Notes: generated by a model not told the origin, from the sequence alone. DNA of 64,000 bases from Anaeromyxobacter diazotrophicus (GCF_013340205.1 NZ_BJTG01000004.1:124001-188000), one strand, 5' to 3'; shown: positions 44,643 to 54,700, counted from the first letter of the stretch. Made by a program: numbers and translations.

Positions 44643-45623
44643 TCAGCGGGCGGCGGCCGGCCGGGGACGGCTGGCGCGCTCGAGGTGCTCGAGCTCGTCG
44701 GGGCCGAGCACGAGGGTGGCGGCCGCGACCAGCTCCGCCACCTGCGCCGGGGTGGTGGCGCTGGCGATGGGGGTGGTCACCGGGGGGTGATGGAGCTGCC
44801 AGGCGAGCGCGACCTGCGCCGGCGTGACCTGGAGCGAGGCGGCCACCTCGCCGAGCGCGGTGAGCGCCCGCATGGCCTGCGGATCGGCGAGGTACCTGGC
44901 GGCGCGCTCGGAGCGCGGCCCGGCCGGCGCGCCCGGGCCGCCGTACTTGCCGGACAGGAAGCCCGAGGCGAGCGCGTAGTAGGTGCAGACCCCGAGGCCC
45001 CGCTCCTTGCACAGCGCCGCCAGCGGGCCCTCGAAGGCGGCGCGCTCGACCAGGTTGTACTCGGGCTGGAGCACGGCGTAGGCGGCGAGGCCGTTCGCGG
45101 CGCTCGCGTCGAGCGCGGCCCGGAGGCGGGGGGCGTCGTAGTTGGAGGCGCCGAGCCAGCGCACCTTGCCCTCGCGCACCAGCGCGTCGAAGGCGCGCAG
45201 CGTCTCCTCCAGCGGGGTCTTCGGGTCGTCGCGGTGCGCGTAGTAGAGGTCGATGCACTCGACGCCCAGGCGGCGCAGGGAGGCCTCGCAGCCGCGGCGG
45301 ATGAGGTCGGCCGTGAGCCCGGCGGCGAGGCCCGGCCCGCCCGAGCCGACCTTGGTCGCGACGATCACCTCGGCGCGGCACCGGCGCTCGCGCAGCCACG
45401 CCCCCAGGATCTCCTCCGACTCGCCGCCGTGGTTGCCGGGCGCCCAGGCGCTGTAGACGTCGGCGGTGTCGACGAAGTTGCCGCCGCCGGCGCGGTAGGC
45501 GTCGAGCACCGCGAAGGAGGCGTCGCGGTCGGCGGTCCAGCCGAAGACGTTTCCGCCCAGGTTGACGGGGAAGACGTGGAGGTCGGTGGCGCCCAGCCGG
45601 CGCCGGGCGGGTTCGGAACGCAT
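44643..45623 (-). CDS. Aldo/keto reductase (second copy)
   Basis: 326 residues. The tetrad is D52, Y57, K91 and H130 (VDTADVYS, ATKVGSGG, DLYYAHRDDP). The GGNVFGWTADRDASFAVLD start and the long loop resemble the group of oxidoreductases with broad or unknown substrates. It is only distantly similar to its downstream neighbour, so this is not a recent duplication. It is the first gene of the pair. Confidence 0.9.
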   Translation of the reverse strand: MRSEPARRRLGATDLHVFPVNLGGNVFGWTADRDASFAVLDAYRAGGGNFVDTADVYSAWAPGNHGGESEEILGAWLRERRCRAEVIVATKVGSGGPGLAAGLTADLIRRGCEASLRRLGVECIDLYYAHRDDPKTPLEETLRAFDALVREGKVRWLGASNYDAPRLRAALDASAANGLAAYAVLQPEYNLVERAAFEGPLAALCKERGLGVCTYYALASGFLSGKYGGPGAPAGPRSERAARYLADPQAMRALTALGEVAASLQVTPAQVALAWQLHHPPVTTPIASATTPAQVAELVAAATLVLGPDELEHLERASRPRPAAAR

Positions 45624-45670
45624 CGGCGCAGGATAAGGGCCCGGGGACCCGGAGGCGACCCCGAAGTTGC

Positions 45671-47200
45671 TCAGGGCGCGGCCGCCGCGGTCGCCGGCGC
45701 GCCGCCGCGCGCGACCGCGGGCGGGAGCGCCAGCGCGTCGGCGAGGGTCCCGGGGGCGTCGGCCGTGCCGGGGCAGAGCCGTTCGGCCATGTCGACCGAG
45801 GCCTGGGCCAGGTCCTGCCGCGAGCCGGCGGACCGCCGCAGGCTCCGCTCGAGCCGCGTCACCTCGTGGAACCGCTCCCGCGAGGCCATGCCGTGCCGCG
45901 CGGCCGCCCGGTGGCGCGCCGCCAGCAAGGCGTCGCGGCGGAGCGCGTCGAGGAGCTTCGCCGCGAGCGCCTGGCCCTCGCCGTCGAGCGCGGCGTGGTC
46001 CACCAGCCGGAGCCCCTGGCGGTTGCCCGCCCAGACGCGCCCCAGCTGGCCGAAGCTACCGGCGGCGGGGAGGTCCTCCAGCACCAGCGCCGGCCCGCCC
46101 TGGACGGGGAAGTCCTTGGCCATCAGCTCGAACAGGAGCGCGCCGTCGCCGCGCGCGCGCACCGCCGCCACCAGGCCGCCGAACGGGAAGAAGGGCTCGT
46201 CCGCGCCGCGCGCGCTCGCCAGGAGCGCCGCGCGCTCGCCCGGGTCGAGCGCGGCGGCCGGGTCGGTGCGCGCGGCGGGCTTGGCGCGCTTGAGGGTGGT
46301 GAGCAGGTCGCGCAGCTGATCGACGCCCACGACGACGTTGAGCGCGGCGCCCTTGGCGTAGCCGGCGTGGTAGACGCCGACGAGCTCGAACTCGCCGGTG
46401 CGGCAGGAGATGGCGAAGACCGGGGAGCCGGAGTTGCCGGGCGACAGCAGCGCGTCGACCACGAAGTCGTCGTGGTCCCAGTCCTTCTCCTCGTCGTGGT
46501 CATAGGCGGAGACCACCTTGCCCACGTTGTTGGCGCGCAGCACGCCGAGCGGGAAGCCGCGCACGTCCACCGCGTTCCGCTCGCGCAGCGCCGCGCTGTG
46601 GCCGATCTTCCACGGCACCACGGGGAGCGCGCCCTTCGCCTTGAGCACCGCCACGTCGAGGGCCGGGTCCGCCACCACGCGCGCGAGCGGCACGTCGTCG
46701 CGCTCGTAGGCGTCGGACTCGTTCTCCACGATGCGGAGCGCGTCCGAGACGCGCTTGCAGCCGGACGGGACGTCCTCGACCGGGTGCTCCTCGGAGGTCA
46801 CCGCCGGCCACTCGGCGACGTGGTCGTTGGTGACGAGCAGCGTCTCGCCCGCCTGCTGCCGGTAGCCGAACCCGGTGCCGTGGGCCGCCACCTTGCGCCG
46901 GGTGCGCCGGAGCGAGCCGTCCGGCGCGTAGGAGGGGCACTCGTAGACCGCCGTCGACCGGATGCAGTAGGTGTACGGCCGCTGCTGCTGCTCGAACTCG
47001 CGCGCCTTGGCGGAGAGGGCAGCCAGGTCGTCGGCGTACTCCCCCGAGCAATACGGCCCGGCCGGCGCGGTCGGCGGACGCGCCGCCGGGGCCTTCACGC
47101 GGGACCGCGCGGCCGCCCACGCCGGCGGGACGGCCGCCAGGGCCAGCACGAGGGCGAGGCCGGCGAGCAGGGTGGGGCGGCGGAGCGGGAGGAGCGGCAC
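45671..47200 (-). CDS. Secreted trypsin-like serine protease
   Basis: 509 residues from a GTG at 47200 with GGAGG four bases upstream; a longer reading frame exists but would place the signal peptide internally. The signal peptide is 1-30 (AAVPPAWA). The chymotrypsin-like triad is H127 (LVTNDHV), D182 (PALDVAVL) and S257 (SPGNSGSP). The C-terminal ~200 residues are helical and not assigned. Several cysteines (51, 79, 88, 148, 266) could form disulfides. Likely periplasmic or exported; no PDZ domain is seen, unlike DegP. Confidence 0.85.
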   Translation of the reverse strand: MPLLPLRRPTLLAGLALVLALAAVPPAWAAARSRVKAPAARPPTAPAGPYCSGEYADDLAALSAKAREFEQQQRPYTYCIRSTAVYECPSYAPDGSLRRTRRKVAAHGTGFGYRQQAGETLLVTNDHVAEWPAVTSEEHPVEDVPSGCKRVSDALRIVENESDAYERDDVPLARVVADPALDVAVLKAKGALPVVPWKIGHSAALRERNAVDVRGFPLGVLRANNVGKVVSAYDHDEEKDWDHDDFVVDALLSPGNSGSPVFAISCRTGEFELVGVYHAGYAKGAALNVVVGVDQLRDLLTTLKRAKPAARTDPAAALDPGERAALLASARGADEPFFPFGGLVAAVRARGDGALLFELMAKDFPVQGGPALVLEDLPAAGSFGQLGRVWAGNRQGLRLVDHAALDGEGQALAAKLLDALRRDALLAARHRAAARHGMASRERFHEVTRLERSLRRSAGSRQDLAQASVDMAERLCPGTADAPGTLADALALPPAVARGGAPATAAAAP

Positions 47201-47333
47201 CGGACCTCCGTGAAGGAGAGGGCTCGTGGAGGAAGTTAGCAGCGCGGCGCCCGTGGAGCCGCCAATCGAGCAGGCAAGGGCCCGACGGGGTGGCCGTGGC
47301 GCGCCGGGTCCTCCGGACGCAAGATGCGCGCCG

Positions 47334-48242
47334 ATGAGGCGCCGCCCCGTGCTCGCGGCCGCCGCGACGGCCGCGATCCTGCTCGCCGCCCGCGGCGCGC
47401 ACGCCGCCGATCCGACCTTCACCTTCACGTCGCCCGACAAGGCCAGCCACGACGGCTGGAAGGCGTCCGCCCAGGCCGGCGTCAACGTGAGCACGGGAAA
47501 CGCGCAGGCGGTCTCGCTCTCGGCGACCGGCTCCGTCTCGCACCGCTCGGGCGACGACCGGTTCTCCCTCGACGCCTTCGGCGCGTTCGCCCGCAGCCGG
47601 GTGGACGTGGCCGCCGACACGAACGGCACCCCGGGCATCGGCCCGGACGAGATCCACCGCGTGGTGCAGACGACCTCGCGCGCCTGGTCGCTCAAGGGCC
47701 GGTACGACCGCTTCGTCGGCGCGCGCGACTCGCTCTACGGCGCGGTGCTCGCGTCGGGCGACGAGCCCGCCGGCAAGAAGCTCCTCGCGGGCGCGCAGGT
47801 GGGCGTGAGCCGCGACGTGCTGCGGCGGGGCCCGAGCACGGTCACGCTGGAGCTGGGCTACGACGTCGCGCACCAGGAGTACGTGGCGACGACGCCGGAT
47901 CTGACGGTGCACTCGGCGCGGTTCTTCGCGGGCTACGAGCTCACCCCCGCGCCGGTGGTCGGGGTGAAGGTCTCGCTCGAGCTGCTCACGAACCTCAACG
48001 CCGAGCCGATCGCGAGCGGGCGTGTCGGCCCGTTCCACGACGACCGGCTGGTCGGGCGCGCCGAGCTCAACCTGAAGCTCACGGACCGCGGCTCGCTGGG
48101 CGTGCGCGTGCGCGGCCGCTACGACAGCGCCCCCGCGCCTCGCCCGCCTCCCCAGGGCACGTCCTGGCAGGCGGGCTACGTGCCCCTCGCCGATCGGCTC
48201 GACACCGTGAGCGAGCTGGTCTTCAGCTTCAACTTCCTGTGA
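47334..48242 (+). CDS. DUF481-like outer-membrane beta-barrel protein
   Basis: 302 residues with a signal peptide (1-24). The mature part has many alternating strands (GWKASAQAGVNVSTGNAQ, LSLSATGS-type) and ends in ELVFSFNFL, a C-terminal aromatic residue pattern typical of BamA-targeted barrels. The pattern resembles the DUF481 (salt-induced outer membrane protein) family. Its function is unknown. It is divergent from the protease gene across 133 bp. Confidence 0.75.
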   Translation: MRRRPVLAAAATAAILLAARGAHAADPTFTFTSPDKASHDGWKASAQAGVNVSTGNAQAVSLSATGSVSHRSGDDRFSLDAFGAFARSRVDVAADTNGTPGIGPDEIHRVVQTTSRAWSLKGRYDRFVGARDSLYGAVLASGDEPAGKKLLAGAQVGVSRDVLRRGPSTVTLELGYDVAHQEYVATTPDLTVHSARFFAGYELTPAPVVGVKVSLELLTNLNAEPIASGRVGPFHDDRLVGRAELNLKLTDRGSLGVRVRGRYDSAPAPRPPPQGTSWQAGYVPLADRLDTVSELVFSFNFL

Positions 48243-48256
48243 TCCCTCCGCGGGGC

Positions 48257-48272
48257 TGCGCGAGTGCGCGCA
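48257..48272 (+). terminator. Hairpin after the DUF481-like gene
   Basis: TGCGCG, loop AGTG, CGCGCA; a perfect 6-bp stem 15 nt after the stop codon. No U-tract. Confidence 0.35.
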
Positions 48273-48352
48273 AGCGGGTCGCTCGGGGCGGCCACGCCCG
48301 GGATCGACGGCGCGCGGCCTCGCTCTGCGACACTGTGCGGCGAGGAGGCACC

Positions 48353-48526
48353 ATGCTGCCCGAGACGAAGCCGGCGCAGGCACCTGACCCGACGATCGTG
48401 ATGAAGGACCACGCGTTCGATCGCGACCTCGACGACCTGGGCATGAGCCCGGAGGATCTGGAGCGCGAGGTGGAGAGCGAGACCCCGGCGGCCCCCGAGC
48501 ACCAGGAGCTGATGCTCCGGCACTGA
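48353..48526 (+). CDS. Small acidic protein, unknown
   Basis: 57 residues from the ATG at 48353 with a strong GAGGAGG site. The sequence is acidic (FDRDLDDLGMSPEDLEREVE) with no Cys, signal or membrane segment and no family I recognise. The good ribosome site and codon bias favour a real gene. It sits alone between the barrel and the GNAT genes. Confidence 0.55.
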   Translation: MLPETKPAQAPDPTIVMKDHAFDRDLDDLGMSPEDLEREVESETPAAPEHQELMLRH

Positions 48527-48577
48527 GCGCCGCCCGCGGGCGGGCGCGGCCGCCGCGCGCGGGTTATCAGACAGTGC

Positions 48578-48898
48578 ATGGCCGAACGGACCACGACGGA
48601 GCAGCCGACGCACGAGCTGGCGGTGCGGCACGCGGGCGGCGCGCGCGGCGGCGCGTTCCTCGTCGAGCGCGGCGGGGAGCGGCTGGCGGAGCTCACCTAC
48701 CGCCGCGACGAGGCGGGGCGCGCCGTGATCGAGCACACCGAGGTCTCCGAGGTGCTGCGCGGGCAGGGCGTGGCCCGCCGCCTCGTCGACGCGGCCGTCG
48801 CCTGGTCGCGCGAGTCGGGGGTGAAGCTCGTGCCGGTCTGCACCTACGCGAAGAAGGTGCTCGAGCACGATCCCGCGCTGCGCGACGTGCTGGGCTGA
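48578..48898 (+). CDS. GNAT-like N-acetyltransferase
   Basis: 106 residues, the size of the short GNAT group (YjdJ-like). The acetyl-CoA-binding loop is in VLRGQGVARRLVDAAV (60-75), preceded by the strand AVIEHTEVSE and followed by KLVPVCTYAKKVLE, a pattern common to this family. The substrate is unknown. It is cytoplasmic. Confidence 0.8.
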   Translation: MAERTTTEQPTHELAVRHAGGARGGAFLVERGGERLAELTYRRDEAGRAVIEHTEVSEVLRGQGVARRLVDAAVAWSRESGVKLVPVCTYAKKVLEHDPALRDVLG

Positions 48899-48909
48899 GC
48901 GGCCCCGGA

Positions 48910-48929
48910 GGCGAGCGCTGGCCCTCGCC
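48910..48929 (+). terminator. Hairpin after the GNAT gene
   Basis: GGCGAG, 8-nt loop, CTCGCC, placed 11 nt after the stop. No U-tract. Confidence 0.35.
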
Positions 48930-48945
48930 ACCGCCGCTCCCCGAA

Positions 48946-48965
48946 ACATTTCGCAACACTCCGCA
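48946..48965. promoter_or_regulatory. Tandem 10-bp direct repeat upstream of the OmpR-type regulator
   Basis: ACATTTCGCA and ACACTCCGCA are adjacent and match at eight of ten positions, about 180 bp before the response regulator. OmpR-family proteins bind such half-turn-phased direct repeats, so this may be an autoregulatory site. It also contains the dyad CGAAA-CA-TTTCG. Confidence 0.3.
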
Positions 48966-49142
48966 CACGCAGGCGCGACGCGGCCGGGCGATGGTGGCGG
49001 CGTCGCACGGCGCGCTCCCCCGCGCGCCTTTCGCGCTCCGCGCGGACCGGTCGTCGGCGAAACCCTCCCGCCACCGGCCGGTCCGCGGCGGGGCTCGTCC
49101 GACGGCCGCGGCCCGGCCGCGCCTTCCAGGGAGGATCCCGCC

Positions 49143-49946
49143 ATGACCAGCGCCGAGCCCGAGCGGTTCCGCGTCCTCTACGTCGAGGACGACGAGCGGC
49201 TCGCCTCGATGACCACCCGTTACCTGGAGGCGCACGGGCACCAGGTCACCTGGGTGGGAGACGGGCGGCAGGGCCTGGCCGAAGCGGTGAAGGGCCAGCA
49301 CGACGTGGTCGTGCTCGACGTCATGCTGCCGCGGCTGTCCGGGATCGAGGTCTGCCGCGAGCTGCGGGCCCGCTGCGGCGTCCCCATCATCATGCTCACG
49401 GCGCTGGGCGAGGAGGCGGACAAGGTGCTCGGCCTGGAGAGCGGCGCCGACGACTACCTCGCGAAGCCGTTCTCCTCGCGCGAGCTGCTGGCGCGCCTCA
49501 AGGCGCTGGTGCGGCGCGGGCGGGGCGCGGTCGGCCCGCCGCGCGACACCTTGCGGGTCGGCGACCTCGAGGTGTCGCCGCGCAGCTTCACCGCGCGCCG
49601 CGCCGGCCGGCCGCTGCGGCTCACCACCGCCGAGTTCGTGCTGCTGCGCGTGCTGGCGGAGCGCGCGGGCCAGGTCCTCACCCGCGAGCAGCTGCTCGAC
49701 CTGACGAAGGGGAGCGCCGACGAGGTCTTCGACCGCTCCGTGGACGCGCACATCTCGCGCCTGCGGCACAAGCTAGACCCTCGTCGAGCGGAGCCGTCCT
49801 CGGTGCTCGCCATCGACGAAGCGGAGGAGGATCTGGCCGGGTCCTCTCGGAGCTGGAGCGCAAGTGAGGGTAGGCCCCCCGCCGGGGAGCGCGCCGGGCA
49901 AGAGGGAGGGGGGCAGACACGGTGTCGCGGTCCGTCTCCCCTGTGA
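49143..49946 (+). CDS. OmpR-family response regulator with abnormal C-terminus
   Basis: 267 residues. The receiver domain (9-125) is intact: D16-D17, acceptor D59 (VVVLDVML), T86 and K108 (LAKPF). The DNA-binding domain begins at ~137 and is normal up to VDAHISRLRHKL (residue 211). The usual ending, in which a KTVRGxGY-type hairpin wing closes the domain, is missing and is replaced by about 56 low-complexity residues. This suggests a frameshift, a recombination or a degenerated tail. No sensor kinase follows; the next gene is a CBS protein. DNA binding may be altered or lost. Confidence 0.75.
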   Translation: MTSAEPERFRVLYVEDDERLASMTTRYLEAHGHQVTWVGDGRQGLAEAVKGQHDVVVLDVMLPRLSGIEVCRELRARCGVPIIMLTALGEEADKVLGLESGADDYLAKPFSSRELLARLKALVRRGRGAVGPPRDTLRVGDLEVSPRSFTARRAGRPLRLTTAEFVLLRVLAERAGQVLTREQLLDLTKGSADEVFDRSVDAHISRLRHKLDPRRAEPSSVLAIDEAEEDLAGSSRSWSASEGRPPAGERAGQEGGGQTRCRGPSPL

Positions 49947-50031
49947 CGGGGCAGGGGGGCCGCGCAGCCCGTCCTGGGCGGCTCCACCCGCCGCCGGGCG
50001 AGCGCACCATGGCGGAGAGGAGGGTGCCGCC

Positions 50032-50496
50032 ATGCTGGTCAAGGACGTGATGAGCCGCCGCCCGGAGATCGTCGCTCCCGGGGAGACCGTGGCTGCGGCG
50101 GCGCGGAAGATGCGCGCCGCCGGGGTGGGGGTGCTCCCGGTGTGCGAAGGCGACCGGCTGGTCGGGATGCTCACGGACCGGGACATCGTCGTGCGCGCCG
50201 TCGCCGCCGGGGAGGACCCGCGCTCGCTTCGGGTCAGCGCGGCGATGACGCCGCAGGTGGTGTCGTGCTCCGAGGGCGAGGATCTCGAGGCCGCGGCGGC
50301 GCTCATGGACGAGCACGCGGTGCGCCGGATGGCGGTGCTCGGCGCCGGGGGTGCCCTGGTGGGCGTGCTGAGCGTGGACGATCTGGCGACCTTCAGCCGC
50401 GCGCTCGCGGGCGAGGTGATCGAGCACAGCCGCGACCCGGGCCGCCCGCTGGAGCGGGGCGGCTATCCGTGGTGGGAGGAGGAGGAAGTGCGCTGA
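50032..50496 (+). CDS. Tandem CBS-domain protein
   Basis: 154 residues from the ATG at 50032, preceded by GGAGAGGAGGG. Two CBS motifs span ~5-60 (MLTDRDIVVRAVAAG) and ~70-125 (VLSVDDLA). The MTDRD-type signature is typical of stand-alone CBS pairs that bind adenine nucleotides and regulate partners. The C-terminal 25 residues (ERGGYPWWEEEEVR) are aromatic and acidic. Its partner is not evident. It is convergent with the RIO kinase gene. Confidence 0.88.
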   Translation: MLVKDVMSRRPEIVAPGETVAAAARKMRAAGVGVLPVCEGDRLVGMLTDRDIVVRAVAAGEDPRSLRVSAAMTPQVVSCSEGEDLEAAAALMDEHAVRRMAVLGAGGALVGVLSVDDLATFSRALAGEVIEHSRDPGRPLERGGYPWWEEEEVR

Positions 50497-50517
50497 AGCG
50501 CGCGCCTCTCGCCAGGT

Positions 50518-51702
50518 TCAGCGCGGACCGCGGCGGCGCCGCCGGCGGTGGCCGCTGCCCGGCGCGGCGGCCGGCGGCGCGGCGTGCGCGCCCGGCGGCG
50601 GCCGGGGATGCGGGTGCTGCGCGTGCTGAGGCTGCGCGCGCGGGTGCTGCGGCTGGGAGCGCAGCGGCTGCTGCTGCGGATGTGGGTGCTGCGGCTGAGA
50701 CTCTGGGTGCGTGTGCTGCGCCGGGCGGCTCACCCTGATCACCTCGGGCCCGGGGCCGCCGCGGGGCGGCGCGCCGGACGGGCGCCGCGGCTCCTGCGCG
50801 CGCGGCTCCTGGCGCCGCCCTTCCTGGCGCCGCTGGTCGTGACGGCGCGGCTCCTGCGGGCGCCCCTCCTGCCGGCGCTGCGGGCCGCCCGCCTGCGCGC
50901 GCGGAGGCGCGCCGTGCGAGGCGGCGTGCGGCCGCGGGGCCTCGCGGCGCGGCGCCTCGGGGGCGCGCCCGCTCGGGACGAAGTCGGGCCTCAGCTCGCG
51001 CCGCTCGTAGGCACGCCAGATCTCGGCGGCGTCGCCGGCCGCGGCGTGCAGCGCCGGGTCCAGGGCGGCGAAGAACCGGCGCACGTTCTCGACGTCGCGC
51101 TGGAAGAACCGCTGCGCCTGGCTGTTGTGCGCGGCCCCGATCACCTGCGGGAAGTCGATGACCACCGGCCCGTTCCAGCCGGCGAGCACGTTGTAGGGCG
51201 AGAGGTCCCCGTGGATGAGGTCGGCCGCCAGCATCCGCACCGCCTGGCTGCGCAGGTCCGCGTACAGGGCGGCCGCGTCCGCGCGCGCGATCTGCGCGTC
51301 GACGAGGCGCGGCGCGGGGCGGCCCTCGGCGTCGACCACCACCTCCATGAGCAGCACGCCCTGGTAGAAGAGGACGGGCTTCGGGACGCGCACGCCGGCC
51401 GCGTGCAGCGCGTACAGCGCGTCCGCCTCCTTGGCCTTCCACGCCTCCTCGGCGGCGGCCTGGCCGAACCGCGAGCCCCGGTCCATGGCGCGCTGCATGC
51501 GCGTGTCGCGGACCTGCCGCCCTTCCCGGTAGGCGGCGTTGTTGCGGAAGCTGCGCGCCTGGCGCTCCTTGTAGATCTTCGCCGCGACGATCTCGCCGCC
51601 GTGGCGCACCAGCCACAGGTCGGCCTCCTTGCCGCTCTTCAGGCGGGCGACCACCTCGTCGATGATGCCGTCGGCGAGGAGCGGGGCGAGCGGGTCGTGC
51701 AT
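50518..51702 (-). CDS. RIO-type protein kinase with His/Gln/Arg-rich tail
   Basis: 394 residues from the ATG at 51702. RIO motifs are clear: nucleotide loop SGKEADLW at 23-30, K42, catalytic loop HGDLSPYN at 164-171 (D166, N171) and the metal Asp D183 in VIDFPQ. RIO1 kinases are Ser/Thr kinases or ATPases linked to ribosome maturation in archaea and eukaryotes; bacterial roles are little known. Residues ~245-394 are low-complexity: first Pro/Arg/Gln, then repeats of His, Pro and Gln, ending in a run of Arg. The tail could bind metal or RNA. Confidence 0.88.
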   Translation of the reverse strand: MHDPLAPLLADGIIDEVVARLKSGKEADLWLVRHGGEIVAAKIYKERQARSFRNNAAYREGRQVRDTRMQRAMDRGSRFGQAAAEEAWKAKEADALYALHAAGVRVPKPVLFYQGVLLMEVVVDAEGRPAPRLVDAQIARADAAALYADLRSQAVRMLAADLIHGDLSPYNVLAGWNGPVVIDFPQVIGAAHNSQAQRFFQRDVENVRRFFAALDPALHAAAGDAAEIWRAYERRELRPDFVPSGRAPEAPRREAPRPHAASHGAPPRAQAGGPQRRQEGRPQEPRRHDQRRQEGRRQEPRAQEPRRPSGAPPRGGPGPEVIRVSRPAQHTHPESQPQHPHPQQQPLRSQPQHPRAQPQHAQHPHPRPPPGAHAAPPAAAPGSGHRRRRRRGPR

Positions 51703-51767
51703 GCGGGCGGGACAAGTAGAGGAGTGCCGCGGCGCGGTCAACCCCTCCCGCGCGTCCCGGCGCACGC

Positions 51768-54700
51768 CTAGGCCGCGTGGACCACGGCGGTCGAGCCTTC
51801 CTCGCCCCGCCTCACCTCGATCCGGGCCGGGATCCGGCGCCGCAGCTCCGGGACGTGCGAGATGACGCCGACGAGCCGGCCGTGCTCCCGCAGGTCCTCG
51901 AGCGCGCGGACGGCGTGATCGAGCGTCTCCTCGTCGAGCGAGCCGAACCCCTCGTCCACGAACAGCGCGTCCAGGCGCAGGCCGCCCGAGCGGCGCAGGA
52001 CCACGTCGGAGAGGCCGAGCGCGAGCGCCAGGCTGGCGAGGAAGCTCTCGCCGCCGGAGAGCGCGCCGACCGGCCGATCGGTGACCCCCGTCCAGGCGTC
52101 CTCGACCACCAGCCCGAGCCCCGAGGCCTGCCCCTTGTGGCCGACCGCGGCGTCGTGGCGCAGGCGGAAGCGCCCGCGCGACATGGCCAGGAGCCGGCGG
52201 CTGGCGGCCTCCGCCACCTCCTCCAGGCGCGCGGCCAGCACGAAGCGCTGCAGGCTCATGTTGAGGCCGTTCTTGCCGTTCGCGACCTCCGCCACGCGGC
52301 CCAGGACCTCCGCCTCCCGCTCCAGGGCGGCGAGCTGGGTCCCCAGGTCGCCGAGCCGCCGCTCCTGCTTGCCGATGGCCTGGAGCTCGCCGTCGAGGGT
52401 GACGGCGGCGTCGCGCGCGGCGGCGGCGGTGGTCGCGGCGGCGTCCCGCGCCGCGCGCGCGGCCGCGAGGTCGGGGGGCGAGCTCGCGGCGAGCTCCTCG
52501 CCGAGGGCCGCGGCTCGCTCGGCGGCCGTGCGCGCCGAGACCGTGCGGTCCTCGATGGCCCGCGCCAGCTCGCGCCGGCGCTCCTCGGGCAGGAGGGCGG
52601 CCTCGCAGCCGGCGGTGCTCGCGAACTCCGCCGCCTGGCACGCCGCCGCGGCCTCGGCCTGGGCGGCGCCCGCGCGCTCCGCGGCGCGCTCGCGCTCGTC
52701 GCGGCAGGCCGCCCGCCGCGCGGCCGCGGCGGCGCGGGCCGCCCCAGCGCCGGCGTGCGCCGCGGCGGCGGAGGCGAGCGCCTGCTCCAAGGCGCGCAGC
52801 TCGGCCTGGACCCGCGCCAGCCGCTCGCGCGCGTCGGGGCCGGCCCCGGTGGCCGCGAGCTGGCGGCGCAGCTCGTCGCGGGCGGCGGCGGCCGCGCCGG
52901 AGCGCTGGGCCGCGGCCGCCGCGGACTCACCGGCGGCGCGGCTCGCGGAGAGGGCCTCCGCCTCCCGGGCGCGCGCCTCGTCGAGCGCGCGCTCGGCCCG
53001 GGCGAGCTCCTTCGAGGCGGCGCGCGCGGCCGCGAGGGCCTGGCCCGCCGCCGCGGCCTCGGCCTGGAGCTGCGCGAGCGGGCGCGGCTCGGCCTCGCGC
53101 GCCCGGGCGGCGCGGGACCGCGCCTCCTCCAGCAACGCCGCCGCGCTCGACCGCTGCCGCTCCCGGGCGGAGGCGCCCTCGGCCAGCTTCTCGGCGCCGG
53201 CGCGGGCGGCGTCCACCTCCTTCTTGTCCGGCACCTTCGCCGCGGCGCGCGCCGGGGCGGGGTGCTCGACCGAGCCGCAGACCGGGCAGGGCTGAGCGGG
53301 TTGCAGCTTGTTGGCCGCGAGCCACGCCGCGAGCCCGGCCTCCCGTGCGGCGTTGAGCCCGTCCGCCTCGGCCCGGGCCCGGGCCGCGGCCTCGGCGGCG
53401 TGGGCCGCCTGCCGCTCCAGCCCGGCGAGCTCCTGCTCCAGCCTCCGCGCGTCGGCCTCGAGCCCGTCGCGCTCCTGGGCGGCTCGGGCCGCCGCCTCGA
53501 GCGCGGCCGCCGCCTCGGCGCGTCGGCCCTCGTCCTGCGCCGCGGGGCGGAGCGCCGCGGCGCGCGCGCCGAGCGCCTCGGCCTCCCGCGCGGCCGCCTC
53601 GTGCGCCTCGCGGGCGGTGGCCAGGGCCGCGGCCGCGCGCGTGGACTCGGAGGCCAGCGCCCGGAGGTCCTCCTCCGCGCGGTCGAGGCGCTCCAGCTCC
53701 GGGAGGGCGCGCGCGAGCGCCTGGGCGCGCCCCGCCAGCTCGGGGAGCCGCGCCGCCCCGGCCTGGGCGCGGTCGAGCGCCTCCTGCGCCTGGGCGGCGT
53801 CCGCCGCGGCCAGCGCCTCGGCGCGGACGGCCTCCTCCTCGCCGGCCGCGCGCTCGGCCCGGGCTGCCTCGGCCTGCGCGGCGGCGGCGAGCCTCTCGCG
53901 CACGCGCTCGGCGCGCTCGGCGCGCGCGAGCCGCTCGCGGTCGGCGGCGAGCTCCGCCGCCGCGCCGGCCGCGCGCTCGACGGCGAGGTGCGCCCGCGCG
54001 AGCTCGTCGAAGCGGCCGGCCAGGGCGGCCGCCGCGGCGAGCCCCGCCTCGGCCTCGGCCCGCGCGCCGTCGAGCGCCCCCGCCTCGGCGCGCGCGGCCG
54101 CGAGGCGAGCCTCGACGGCGGCCCGCCGCTCCGCCAGGGCCGCGGCGCTCTCGCCTCCGAGCACCTCGTCCTGGCGCTGGCGCAGCTCCTTCGCGCGCCG
54201 GAGGAGGTCGTTCTTGCGCTCGGCGAGGAGCCGCTCGACGTCGGCGTACCGCTCGGTCCCGAAGAGCCGTTGCAAGAGCGCTTCGCGCTCGCGGGCGTCG
54301 GCGACGAGGAGCTTCTTGAAGTCGCCCTGCGGCAGGAGCACCACCCGCTGGAACTGCTCGGGCCCCATCCCGAGCAGCGCCTCGACCTTCTCGGAGACGG
54401 CGGTGGTCCGGGTGGCGAGCGGCGCCGGCTCGCCCTCGCGAAAGAGCGCGGCCGACCCCGGCTCGGCGGTGGTGCCATCGCCGCGCTTCTTGGGGCGGTT
54501 CCAGGCGGCGGTGCGCTCGACCCGGTAGACGGCGTCGCCCAGCGAGAACCGGAAGGTGACCCGGGGCGCGGCGCCCTCGGCGGCGCGGTCGGCGCGGAGG
54601 CGGCTCTCGGGTCGCGTGCCGGGCACGACGCCGTACAGCGCGAAGGTCATCGCGTCGAACAGGGTCGTCTTGCCGGCTCCGGTCGGGCCGTGGATGAGGA

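Noticed and set aside
40468-45399. A 1643-codon open frame antisense to mdtC and running into the aldo/keto reductase region
   Set aside because: It crosses several genuine genes, and its translation is Arg/His/Asp-rich noise.
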